64,000 nt of DNA from Akebia trifoliata. Its lineage: Eukaryota; Streptophyta; Magnoliopsida; Ranunculales; Lardizabalaceae. Below the pieces are notes generated by a model. That model made no database searches. It had not been told where the DNA came from and saw only the letters and a list, made by a program, of their open reading frames with translations. Below, in pieces: positions 26,101 through 34,530 of this stretch. The stretch spans positions 38,804,757 to 38,868,756 of the forward strand of contig CM030711.1 in assembly GCA_017979445.1 (NCBI GenBank). The letters run 5' to 3'. Each line of letters begins with the position of its first letter. The first letter of the stretch is position 1. The position numbers and the translations under genes were made by a program.

Positions 26101-27145
26101 AGTGGGAGGACCTTTAACATGGTTAAAGCTAAATTGTTTCAAATCTTTCCACCAATATGTCCGTTATTAATGTAATTAAATAAAATGAACTCATTTTCTG
26201 GTTATAATGGAAGTATAAAAGATATCTTCATCTTTTTGAAAAGCAATTAAACTCGCACGAACAGCAAGAAAAGAAAAGGAAAAAAAAAAAGGCTGAACAA
26301 CCCATCACAAAGATTGCTGTGTAATCCAATATGACATGATCTATAAACTAAACAGGGTATAGGGCATAATCTGAGAAACATGCTGAGATCCTCCCCACTC
26401 ATACAAAAAAAATAAGTCAATATAACCACAAATCCATCTCAAAATAAGTTTTCTTCACCAAATCTATTTTAATTTAAAGATTACGAAACTAGACAGGCGA
26501 TACCAGCAGGATTTGAATGTGTAGAGAACAACAGATTTTTAAATATTCCCATAATGATATTAAAATTAGATCACAAACTTTGCCCAAAAAAAAAACACGT
26601 CTAAAATCAATGAATTACATGTAATCAAACTAAACTAAAGATTGACAATCATAGACTGACTGCATGCAAGCAGCACAGTGGCTATAACGCATTAAACAGA
26701 TTCACATCAACATCGCAGAAAATTACAGAATAAATCTGATGTTGAAATATTTAACCATCTATACGGATTCACATATTTCCCTGAAAAATCGAAACTTGAA
26801 AAATAAGAATAAGAAATCCAAAACGATTCCAAATAATTACCAGCATTGCCGATGCAGACTCAGTCGCGTCCCCATCAATACGAAGCATAGAGCTAGCATC
26901 AGTATAGAACTGATGAACCAAATCCGGCTGTTCTTGAAGAACCTGGTAATATTGGCTAACAAAGTACGAACCAACCTAGAAACAACGGATCGATATATAG
27001 AGAAAGAGATTTTAAAAAAAAATAAAAATAAAAACATAATTGAAATCGAGAGAAATATTGAGATCGAAACTGATAAAAATATGATTTTTTTAACCGATTG
27101 AATCACCTGAGAAGCACTGACTGGAGCAGAAAACGCAGTCGCCAT
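12132..27145 (-). CDS. G3BP-like protein (NTF2 domain + RRM)
   Basis: Nine exons on the minus strand join in frame: 27145-27107, 26975-26841, 21089-20783, 15310-15039, 14932-14743, 14541-14420, 13573-13508, 13151-13070 and 12355-12132. They total 1437 nt, encoding 478 residues plus stop, and every intron is GT-AG. Residues 14-131 form an NTF2-like domain (VGSYFVSQYYQVL at its start, KGYFVLNDIFQF at its end). Residues about 135-315 are an acidic, proline-rich linker. Residues 318-390 are an RRM, with RNP2 VYVKNL at 320-325 and RNP1-like CFAFVEF at 360-366. Residues 405-478 are a Gly/Arg-rich RGG tail. This architecture and length are those of plant relatives of G3BP: RNA-binding proteins linked to stress granules and nucleocytoplasmic transport. 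The start was chosen because MATAFSAPVSASQ leads directly into the domain. Introns 2 and 3 are 5.75 and 5.47 kb and full of transposon remnants. The frame is intact, so the gene is probably active; exact function is inferred from family. Confidence 0.95.
12719..13030. repeat. Three-unit compound minisatellite in intron 8
   Basis: Each unit has the order cctccctccatcaaggcacaaggaat, then a (GT)n run, then a (GA)n run, then aaggttgcayatgcaa. Copies start near 12719, 12806 and 12951 and differ mostly in the lengths of their dinucleotide runs. The repeat lies within intron 8 (12356-13069) of the G3BP-like gene. Confidence 0.88.
14065..14112. repeat. (GT)n microsatellite in intron 6
   Basis: A run of about 24 GT units within intron 6 (13574-14419) of the G3BP-like gene. 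Confidence 0.97.
15660..18972 (+). pseudogene. Degenerate LINE (L1-type) in intron 3
   Basis: The element is antisense to the G3BP-like gene. An endonuclease-domain remnant at 16770-16900 reads YFLGMLRGLNDVNDKIKKV, resembling the WNVRGLN motif of plant L1 endonucleases. A reverse-transcriptase remnant at about 18215-18400 includes IPKKLGAKDISNLRPISLL and later GTFIMDRQVLEGVLITNK. The 3' end is an A-rich tail of AAAT repeats at 18954-18972. Frames are broken throughout. The 5' limit (15660) is an estimate; the TRIM at 16071-16622 sits inside it. Confidence 0.72.
16071..16622 (+). mobile_element. Compact TRIM-like LTR retroelement
   Basis: Two direct LTRs, 16071-16330 and 16377-16622, both begin tgtcaca and end with cattaca or cgttaca. 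They flank only 46 bp. That interior starts 2 bp after the left LTR with a perfect initiator-Met primer-binding site, tggtatcagagc, at 16333-16344. No clear polypurine tract or target duplication is visible. LTRs of 246-260 bp with almost no interior fit a TRIM, or an internal deletion leaving the primer site. Confidence 0.85.
19199..19562. mobile_element. MITE with ggatgttagcattctcca termini
   Basis: The left end ggatgttagcattctccata and the right end (reverse complement ggagatgttagcattctcca) are inverted repeats of about 20 bp enclosing 360 bp of AT-rich, non-coding DNA. No target duplication was resolved. It lies in intron 3 of the G3BP-like gene. Confidence 0.65.
19840..20062 (+). repeat. 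LINE 3' end with (AAT)n tail
   Basis: T/G-rich 3'-UTR-like sequence ends ttgtattgaaatatcttata, then a short spacer and (aat)n repeats at 20040-20062. This mirrors the ends at 24280-24492 and 57960-58095, which are linked to LINE sequence. Confidence 0.5.
20233..20390 (+). mobile_element. tRNA-derived SINE
   Basis: The sequence begins ggtgccgacttgataagttggtaaag, matching an A-box-like tRGYnnAnnnGG (ataagttggtaaag), followed about 35 bp later by a B box, ggttcaaaaccc. After about 100 bp it ends in AAT/AAAT repeats. This is the layout of plant tRNA-derived SINEs; diverged relatives occur at 29490-30110. Confidence 0.72.
20385..20738. mobile_element. Foldback MITE, gaggatgatctcctca family
   Basis: Nearly the whole element is an inverted repeat. 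The block ggggttagaagtttcagatt-gggctgattt at 20601-20631 reappears in reverse around 20500-20535, and gatgatctcctcaccatagag itself folds. Ends lie in TATA-rich sequence (aaatatagggt on the left, gacccatatata on the right). Relatives are at 36163-36470 and 45345-45735. Intron 3 of the G3BP-like gene. Confidence 0.75.
21760..22204 (+). mobile_element. Possible Helitron-like element, 3' end
   Basis: The 3' terminus gatgcatgtgccctgggcat - gggcgaactctag is followed by TATATA. It has a short GC-rich palindrome (gccctgggc) a few bases before CTAG, as Helitron ends do, and borders an A/T target. A diverged copy on the minus strand ends near 30089. The 5' end is not located and the start given is arbitrary. 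Confidence 0.4.
22203..22224. repeat. (TA)n microsatellite
   Basis: A short uninterrupted TA run directly follows the Helitron-like terminus. Confidence 0.9.
22478..23185. mobile_element. MITE with GAGGC-rich inverted ends
   Basis: The left part tttttagctgttgaagcgtg-aggcaaggtgcttgaggtg is matched by the right part in reverse complement (tttttaaaggtgtgcgaggc, ...cgtcttgaggcacacc). The interior is AT-rich and non-coding. Similarity of the ends is moderate, so boundaries are approximate. Intron 2 of the G3BP-like gene. Confidence 0.5.
23302..24184. mobile_element. TRIM-sized LTR pair with nested solo LTR
   Basis: Direct repeats 23302-23492 (191 bp) and 24002-24184 (183 bp) share taccaaatcattatcytaratt-like blocks and an AATCTAATCA/CTTTATCA end. 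Flanking agta on both sides is a possible 4-bp target duplication. Between them lies about 250 bp of original interior plus a 252-bp solo LTR (23603-23854). Gataccaa motifs close to each LTR recall a mutated primer-binding site, but orientation is unresolved. Confidence 0.6.
23603..23854 (-). mobile_element. Solo LTR nested in the LTR pair
   Basis: On the minus strand the segment starts tgtcacgatc and ends gggtgctaca. It shares the order ttagtcccacatcgac - gacgttcgg - gttttaaagct with the LTRs of the TRIM at 16071-16622, so both belong to related families. Flanks agctt (23598-23602) and agctc (23855-23859) agree at 4 of 5 bases, as expected of a target duplication. Confidence 0.72.
24280..24492 (+). 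repeat. LINE 3' end with poly(A)
   Basis: T/G-rich sequence ending ccctctgggttggtcatttc-aacctccc, then ttattgaaattatcttacagg and an A10 run at 24480-24489. The same kind of ending follows recognised LINE coding sequence at 57087-58095. Confidence 0.55.
24500..26840. other. Rest of intron 2
   Basis: AT-rich non-coding sequence with a short (AT)n at about 24640-24652. Apart from this I see no transposon end or open frame that I can support. Confidence 0.5.
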
Positions 27146-27420
27146 TATCGGGCTCTACAAGAACATGCAGAGAGAAACTGATCTCGAAGCCCTAGTCTCT
27201 CCCAAACTCAGTCAAAAAAATTCCAAATCTGAAATTCTCTGTAAGATCTGAAAGATCAAAACTCTAGAGATGATTAGAGTCTATAAATTAAGCTTAACCA
27301 TTAAAAAACAGATTTTTATCTCTTATCAACAAAGCTCTTGATAAAAAATAAGATCAGAGATTCGAGAGAAAGAGAAAAATTTAGAGAGATATAGAGATTG
27401 AGAGAAAGAAAGAGAGATTT

Positions 27421-27464
27421 ACAGAGAGAGAGAAGTAGAGATTGAGAGAGAGAGAGAGAGAGAG
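27421..27464. repeat. (AG)n-rich tract in the 5' UTR/promoter
   Basis: Short interrupted (AG)n runs, with a clean run at 27444-27464, lie upstream of the G3BP-like start codon. On the coding strand they read as a (CT)n leader, a frequent feature of plant 5' UTRs. Confidence 0.8.
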
Positions 27465-27549
27465 GTGATCCTACTCGTCTCCACTGGTTTTATCTTCTCT
27501 GCGCCACCGTTGTCTCTGTAACTCGCCCACTTTAATAACAAAACAACCC

Positions 27550-27558
27550 TTTTTATAT
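27550..27558 (-). promoter_or_regulatory. Possible TATA box of the G3BP-like gene
   Basis: On the minus strand the sequence reads aatataaaaag about 400 bp before the start codon. Transcription from about 27520 would give a 5' UTR containing the (AG)n tract at 27441-27464. A possible acceptor, ttcttgtag, lies just 5' of the ATG (about 27155), which would fit a 5' UTR intron. These are sequence-based guesses. Confidence 0.35.
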
Positions 27559-27982
27559 TTTTTAACTGCGTTATATACTTGCGATGAGGTGCAGTGATGA
27601 TTGCTAACGTGCGCGTATAGTGCAGGTTAAGACCCGCTCACCTACTTTTCATTTGATGGCCAAGAATGGAAGATTTCTCGTGGGTCCCACAGCGACGACC
27701 TTCCTAGGGTCTTGTGAGCAACAAACGGTTAGGATGGGAACAAAAAATACAGATTTTCTAGGGATTCGATTCCGGGACGTTTTAGGAAATTTGTGTACAC
27801 CTAGCACCACGTACAAAAGTTAAAAAACCAGCTCCAGCCATTAAGAAAAAATAGGGCTATTGAAATTTGAAACACCCTTTTAAATGAGCCAACTTGGTAA
27901 ATTAGGTAAGGTTTTTATGCAATATCATCAGCATAAAATCATTATTCCAAAGATTTGAAATGGACTAAATATTCTATTTAGA

Positions 27983-28762
27983 AAACTTTTTTTTAAATAG
28001 TCCCTAAGTTTTTTACTATAACTTAATAGGACATTTAGTAAAAAAAAATTTCTTAACAGTCCCTAGACCTCCTCTCCCACATTTTTCACAATTGAATGCT
28101 CTTACCGTTCGAACTCATCGTTGTCATCCAAAAAACTTGATTTTCTTGGCATCTCAGTCGAGTTTTGGAGACTCCATTCCATCAGAAAGGATTTAAGAAG
28201 GAAGAAAAAATTATTTTCAAAGGTTTTTTCAAATATTTTGAAGATGTATGTAAAAATATTATGATTTTTTCATTTTTTTTTCTTTTTTTTTATGAAAATT
28301 AATCAAGAATGGATTTTTTGGATTGCAATTATTTGAACAAGTCGTTATCTCAAGTTTTTAGTTGATTTTTCAATGTATTTTAGTCGACAAAACTCAAAAA
28401 TTAAAAATGGGTGGGTTTTACCAATCTCAAGTTCACCACTTTTTATTTAAAAAATGGTGAACTTGACAATAAATAAAAAGCATTGAGTTCGACAATAAAT
28501 AAAAAGTTGTGAACTCAACAATAAATAATGGCGAGTTTGATAGTAAAAATTGTGAACTCAACACTAAATAAAAAAACATCGAGTTCTCCAATAAATAAAA
28601 AGTGGTGAACTCGACTATATATAAAAAGGCGGTGAGTTCACCAATAATGAGGGACCATTAAGAAATAAAAAGTTTACTAAATATCCTATCAGGCTACCGT
28701 GCAAACCTTAGGGACTATTTAAAAATAAATCCCTCCACTAAGGTCCTTTAAGTAATTTTCCC
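27983..28762 (-). mobile_element. Ttacttaaagg-family MITE, copy A
   Basis: It matches copy B (32199-33075) in opposite orientation over almost its whole length: the block tcagaaaggatttaagaagg, the array at 28425-28660 of about 26-bp inverted-alternating units built on gtggtgaactcgacaataaa, and the right terminus ggtcctttaagtaattttcc. The left terminus has decayed. No coding capacity. Confidence 0.82.
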
Positions 28763-28955
28763 TTGTATTTATGATGTTGTTATATCGGTAGGGTATAAGG
28801 TTGGACCCTGACTAGATCAGGGTAAGAGTCAATGGTGGATCTCGTACTAATCGTCAAATTTTTATATTAATTGATAGATTTTAACCATGTTGATATGGAT
28901 TTCATGCCATTGTGATAAGATCTAAAATTTTGATATGGATCCAAATGATAATGGT

Positions 28956-29393
28956 TAGGGTTGTCAATGGATGCTTATCAGTTCGGATACAATAATATCT
29001 GAATCCTAATCCAAAATTTTTATCTAATATCCAAATTTGAATACAACGAATGTTCTAAAATTCTATTTGAATTCGAATCCGATTATACTATCGAATATTG
29101 GATAATATCCAATTAGAATTCGAATAATTTGTATATTAAAAAAATACAATTTTTCCTTATTCAATTGATTTTTCATTATTGAAAAAAAACCTACTATATA
29201 TATAATAAATAAATCAATATATTATTTATATAAAAAATAAATCAAATAAAATATATATATTATATATTATTTTGAATCGGATATTATCGGATTCAAAATA
29301 TTAATATCCGAATCTGTATCCGATAAGGATTCGAATATATAAAACTATCCGATTTTTTGAATTCGAATTTTCAATTATCCATTGACACCCCTA
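28956..29393. mobile_element. hAT-type MITE with perfect 8-bp TSD
   Basis: Termini tagggttgtcaatgga and (reverse complement of the right end) taggggtgtcaatgga are flanked by an exact 8-bp direct repeat, ataatggt, at 28948-28955 and 29394-29401. The 438-bp AT-rich interior encodes nothing. It belongs with the element at 9404-10033. Confidence 0.93.
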
Positions 29394-29486
29394 ATAATGG
29401 TACTCTCTGCAACTCTGCCTTCACCTAGTCTGAAAATAATGATGGTGATGATAGAAACATTTACCAATTATACGTTGCATTCCACT

Positions 29487-30110
29487 TTTTTTAAGGTGGC
29501 AACTTGGTAAGTTTGAGAAGTATATATATTTGATAAAATTAAAGACATAGATTAAGATTGACAATTGAATGATTTAGTCAATAGTGGAATCTTGCACTAA
29601 TAATTAGATAAATCCCTCATTTGACAAGAATTAGGCATCAAAACTTATAAGATCCATAAATTCATTTTTGTACCAATTAACAATAATACTTGACCTTCGT
29701 TTGGTTAGCTATTAAAAACTCATACGTTTATCAATTTGATGTTTAGTTCCAATTATTTGAAGGTGCCTACTTGGCAAGTTGGTAGAGTTTATAACTAGTG
29801 ATACTAGAGAGTTGGGGTTGGGACAGCAAAGGAACCATATTCAAATCAAATCAGTCACTTTGGAGCTAATCTAAGAGCCAGTTGTGTAATCTTGTACTAA
29901 TGATGGAATTAGGTACCAAATCAGATAAGATTAATAAATTGGTTGATTGCCAATGACAATACTCAACTTTCACTTGTATTGCTATTAAAAAGCAGTCATT
30001 TACTAAGTTGATGTTTTGTTTCACTTTTATTTTTATTTTTTTGATACCTTCTTGGTAAGTTGGTAGAGCCTATAGCTTATAATACTATTAGAGTTCGTCT
30101 TGCCTATGGC
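29487..30110 (+). repeat. SINE-like tandem units
   Basis: Three starts of the form ggtgcctacttggcaagttggtagag occur at 29492, 29762 and 30049, each carrying an A-box-like aagttggtagag. Two successive intervals of about 270-290 bp share further blocks (ttgtactaatgatggaatta, ataagattaataaatt, aaacttatcagtttgatgttt). A similar block occurs at 28825-28935, before the hAT MITE. They look like diverged tRNA-derived SINEs in tandem. Confidence 0.55.
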
Positions 30111-30360
30111 ACAAGCATCATCTTTCGGGGTTACGGAGGTAAAAAAGGAAAATTAATAAAATCAGAGAGGTATTATTAAAAAAAAATTGAGGCTGAAGAA
30201 GTAAAAGAGGAAGATAGTAAAGTTAAAAGGGTATTATTGAAAAAGGCAAGGGTGGCGGGACAAAAAGAGTAAATACAATAAAATTGAAGGGAGTGGAGGA
30301 TAGCAATATAGTGGGGTCATTATAACTAAGGGGACTTTTAACCTCCACAACTGGGCTCCA
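30089..30360 (-). mobile_element. Second Helitron-like terminus, diverged
   Basis: On the minus strand the sequence runs taatacccttttaac - acctccgtaaccccgaaaga-tgatgcttgtgccataggca-agacgaactctaa, in the same order as 22060-22204. The palindrome cttgtgcc-ata-ggcaag lies just before ctcta. No 5' end seen. Confidence 0.4.
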
Positions 30361-30369
30361 TTGTTGTAT

Positions 30370-32198
30370 TTTATTATTTGGATAGACATGAGGCTAGGTC
30401 TATCAATGAGTCACATCCCGATCAATTTAGAGTTTTGTAGTAATGATTATATATTCATCATCAATTTTTGGAATCTAGCACAAATTTGATAAGATTAAAA
30501 AACTCGATCAAGAGCTAGTTGATAATACCATTTGTCCTTTTTTCTAAGATAATAGTTTATTTGTCTCGAGAATAGAAAACAATATTCAAAATTAGTAAGA
30601 AGGAAAAGAAAAATAGTATGCTTATCGAGTTTTGGGGATACCTGCTTGCAATTGGTTTGAGATGTCTTAGACTAGTCATCCCGATCTTGAAAATGATAAA
30701 GTGAGTTAATCAGTGTGAACCATCCATCACATTGACTCATCTAGTATTTTGAAAATATCATACAAGTTTACAAAACACATTTGAATCAATCGGAGTTTAT
30801 ATTTTTTATATGAAAATATGAAGGCTTTTTTAGCTTTCCACTTCTCGAGATCTTGATGGTGTAGCTAGAACCATCTTCAACTTTATCTGACAGCTAATCC
30901 ATTTATGATTTGGGCTAGGTTCTTCAAATGATTTTGAAGGTGGCCTCTGCTATGGTTGAAGTGAAGAATGAGTGAAGGTGGAGGCATTGGTGTGGTGCAT
31001 GCTAAAAGTACTCCAACAATCAAGTTAGTTGTAAAGAAAGGGATGAATATGAACAATAGAATTTCAGGGAGATTATCAGGGATTGAGATGAATATTCAGG
31101 TTTTGAACCCTCTATCCACCTTTGAGATAGGGTTTTATACTTGTTTTTCCAGGGGAGTGTGTCACCACATGGTTGGTCCAGGTAGGATGAGTTATGTTTG
31201 CTACCGTTGGACAGCTTAAGGGTGGGGATCCTATCTTGCATTTCTTAGAGATTGCACTTAAGCCTCATCAATGTTGCACACTCGCACTTGAACTCTGATT
31301 AGTAAAGGTCTCAGACCATTTAATACAGAGTTGGTGGGATCTCATTGTTTAAGGGCAGGTTAGTCAGAGAATATCTTTAAAATGCATGGATTATGTGGAG
31401 AAGAGAGCTCGGATCTCCTTGTATTGGTTTTGATTAAACCAAGTTGGTTGAAGATCCAAGTTGAAATCGAACATAGTATCTCGTTTTATAATGACAGATT
31501 CGATCAAAACTAAGTTGGTTGAAGATTCAAGCTCAAAACTGAGCCTCCCCTAATACCATGCTTTATTACATCGAATTTGAATAGACAAATCGAGTAAAAA
31601 CCAAAGCGTGTGGAGCCCCTCATCTACATATGCGCACGGCTCCTACTGAATGGGTTGGTCAAGATAGGAGTAACGTCTACTCAGGTGAGGGTTATTGTCA
31701 TTGGTCTGACTTGGTTCAATATTTCTTACGTCTCAGTATACAAATCCTACCAAATCTAAGGACATATGTTACGGTCATGGGAAGGGTAAACATGGAATTT
31801 ATGACCCAGACTCATTTAATAATACTGACAACATCAATCCCAAGGACATGAACAAAACTCCTATCCACAAAATAATTAATTTTTAATGGTTTAAAAATTA
31901 AACATTTGTTACATATCTGTACTATTGTAATGAGAGGAGGCAATCATTGTCATGTTGAAGAAAATTACAATCGTATGTCCCTAAAATCACGTTGGTTAAT
32001 TTTTAAAATTATAATGATATCCTTTTTTTACTATGTAACATTCAAAATCACGATTTAATTAGTATTTTGAATTACAAATAACAAATAAGCCTTTCAAATA
32101 CATGAGTGTTTGCACATGCCACCTTCTAGTAGTATATAAAATAAAGATCTTGGATGAAATATTGGGTTACAAAATCATGGTCTTCACTCTCTTGCTTA
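30370..32198. other. Non-coding or unrecognised stretch
   Basis: It contains a short open frame at 30968-31219 (+, 83 codons) with no motif I recognise and no neighbours that support it. Otherwise AT-rich sequence without transposon ends. Confidence 0.4.
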
Positions 32199-33075
32199 TT
32201 AGGGGAAATTACTTAAAGGACCCTAGCATATGGATTTCTTTCTAAATAGTCCTTCAATTTTGCACAGTAGCTTGATAGGACATTTAGTAAACTTTTTTAT
32301 TTTTTGATGGTCCCTTATTATTGGCGAACTCACCACTTTTTTATTTACTGTCAAGTTCTCCACTTTTTATTTATTATAGAACTCAATGCTTTTTTATTTA
32401 GTGTTGAGTTCATAATTTTTACTGTCGAACTCACTGATTTACTATCGAGTTCACTATTTTTTATTTATTGTCGAGTTCACCACTTTTTAAATAATAAGTG
32501 AACTCGATATTAGTAAAACCCACCCATTTTCATTTTTTGAGTTTTTTTTACTAAAATACATGGAAAGATTGACTAAAAATTTGAGATAACGACTTATTTA
32601 TATGATTTCAACCCAAAAGGAATTTTCATCCAAAAAACTAAGAAAATAAATGAAAAAATCCTAATTTTTTTACATACATCTTCAAAACATTTAAAAAAAT
32701 ACTTGAATTATTATTGATTGATTTTCATAAAAAAAAACTATGAAAATAAATGAAAAAATCCTAATTTTTTTACATGCATCTTCAAAATATTTAAAAAAAT
32801 ACTTAAAAATTACTTCTTCTTCCTTCTTAAATCATTTTTTACGGATTATAGTCTCCGAAAGTTGACTGAGATGCCAAAAATCTAATTTTTTTTATTTATG
32901 AAAATGATGAGTTTTAGCAGTTACAATATTCAATACTGAGAAATGTGGGAGATGAGGTCCATGGACTATTAAGAAAAGAACAGTTTATTAAATGGACTAT
33001 TACGATCCGCCCAAAAGTTAGGGACTATTTAGAAAAAAGTCCCTCCGCCAAGGTCCTTTAAGTAATTTTTCCTAA
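32199..33075 (+). mobile_element. Ttacttaaagg-family MITE, copy B (full length)
   Basis: Left end aggggaaattacttaaagga and right end (reverse complement aggaaaaattacttaaagga) continue as inverted repeats for about 50 bp, to ctaaatagtcc. The interior holds an array at 32325-32510 of about 26-bp units built on gagttcaccactttttattt, with alternating orientation. 877 bp, no coding frame. This is the best-preserved copy in the window. Confidence 0.88.
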
Positions 33076-33233
33076 AAAAAATTATTTTAATAAATTGTTA
33101 ATTGATTATTAAAGAATGTAGCAACATTGCGCACCACTTGCATGTTATTTAGTTTAATCAACTTATAACTTAAGAATCTGATTGATGTAATCTGGTACCA
33201 TTTTTTTTATTTTTCTCTCTCCATGATTCATTT

Positions 33234-33344
33234 AGAGAGTTACTAGTGCCACACCAAACTTTACTAACGCCACACCATCTGTTTGCAAATCTACATAGGA
33301 CTTGGTGTGGCATTAGTAAAAGTTGGCATGACAATAACAGCTCT
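33234..33344. mobile_element. Short MITE, agagagttactagtgccacac
   Basis: Inverted ends agagagttactagtgccaca and agagctgttattgtcatgcc (reverse complement of the right end) enclose 111 bp, with the internal atctacataggacttggtgt also found at 6263-6359. A half copy of the related 'ggcaccccacttttacttat' type lies at 33890-33977. Confidence 0.7.
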
Positions 33345-34530
33345 ATTAATTTATTATTCAGAAATAATTTGACATCTAAGTACAAATGTTCAGTCCAGAT
33401 TGAACATGATGTAAAGTGTACGGTTGATAAAAGCTGAGCAGGAACCTCACGATGTTAAAGTCTCACTGGATTTTCCTTGAACTTTAGCACTTTTAGAGCG
33501 CAGATTAGCATGGCTTTACCTGAGAGACTAAACTGCACCGTCTGAGCATGCCAACAAGATCTTTCGTCAGTTAGATTTTGAGTTTGCCAATTAGATAAGC
33601 GCATTGGATTCCACTGCGCAGAATAGCAGAAAAAAGAACGGTAGGGAGTGAAATACGCAGGGGATGCGCTTTTTTACCAACGAATGACCTACGTGGCATG
33701 TTTGAGGTGTGGGAGGAGGGTTTTATTCCTCCACCCTAGGCGCACACGATCTGGATTCTTTTACCAACAATCGTAGTGCGTAAGGAGTACGAACATCCCA
33801 ATACCACGTGTGGTTTCGATAAGAATTTCATCAGCAAAAAGCTGCTCAGACCCCTTGCAGCGGTGATGGCTTTCAAATCAGTTGTTTGGAAAGAGGTTAT
33901 TATTGGCACCCCACTTTTACTTATTACACACCAATATCTTAAATTATATATAACACCCAAATTTATAATAAAGACAAGCTCAATAAAAAGAGAAAAAACT
34001 GATACATCATGGGATTTTAAGGAATTTGTGATTCTATATTGAACCGTGTAAATCCGTTTCTTATGGGCAATTTTAAAGGGTGGGTTAAAATGGTGAATAA
34101 ATAGAGGAGTTTGAGAGAGAGAGAGAGAGAGAGTTTAGGCTTGGCAACATATCCAACATGGTTTGTGGATGGATCTATAGAGTAAGTAGGCATAATTGAG
34201 TAAGGCAATTGTGACCCCCAAAATGGAACACAACAATGATGATCACAAATGGTAGTCGTAATGGTGGATACTATTTGACAAACATGCGAGAGAATGTTGT
34301 AAGGTTCTTCAACATGATTGTAAATTGACAAAATTGAGCTAATGTCCAATAGTGGTCTAACCATTTGAAAAAATTTTGGTCGGATTGTTAGTTTGGTTCT
34401 ATAACATTGTTTTCAAAATGTTTGTATCGTTGAATTGATGGACAAAATCACGATAAAAGTCAAACCAAATTGATTGGTGAGTTGAAGAACACCAGTCAAC
34501 AAAATGCCCCCAAAACTTGGCTTCAAAAGT
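33345..34530. other. Non-coding stretch
   Basis: Apart from the half MITE at 33890-33977 and a short (GA)n at 34114-34132, no feature is recognised. Confidence 0.4.

Noticed and set aside
26837..27145. Single-exon gene of 102 codons
   Set aside because: Only the first 13 codons are coding; the rest reads into intron 1 past a GT donor.
32304..32501. Open frame of 65 codons across the MITE array
   Set aside because: It is a translation of the 26-bp repeat units in copy B.
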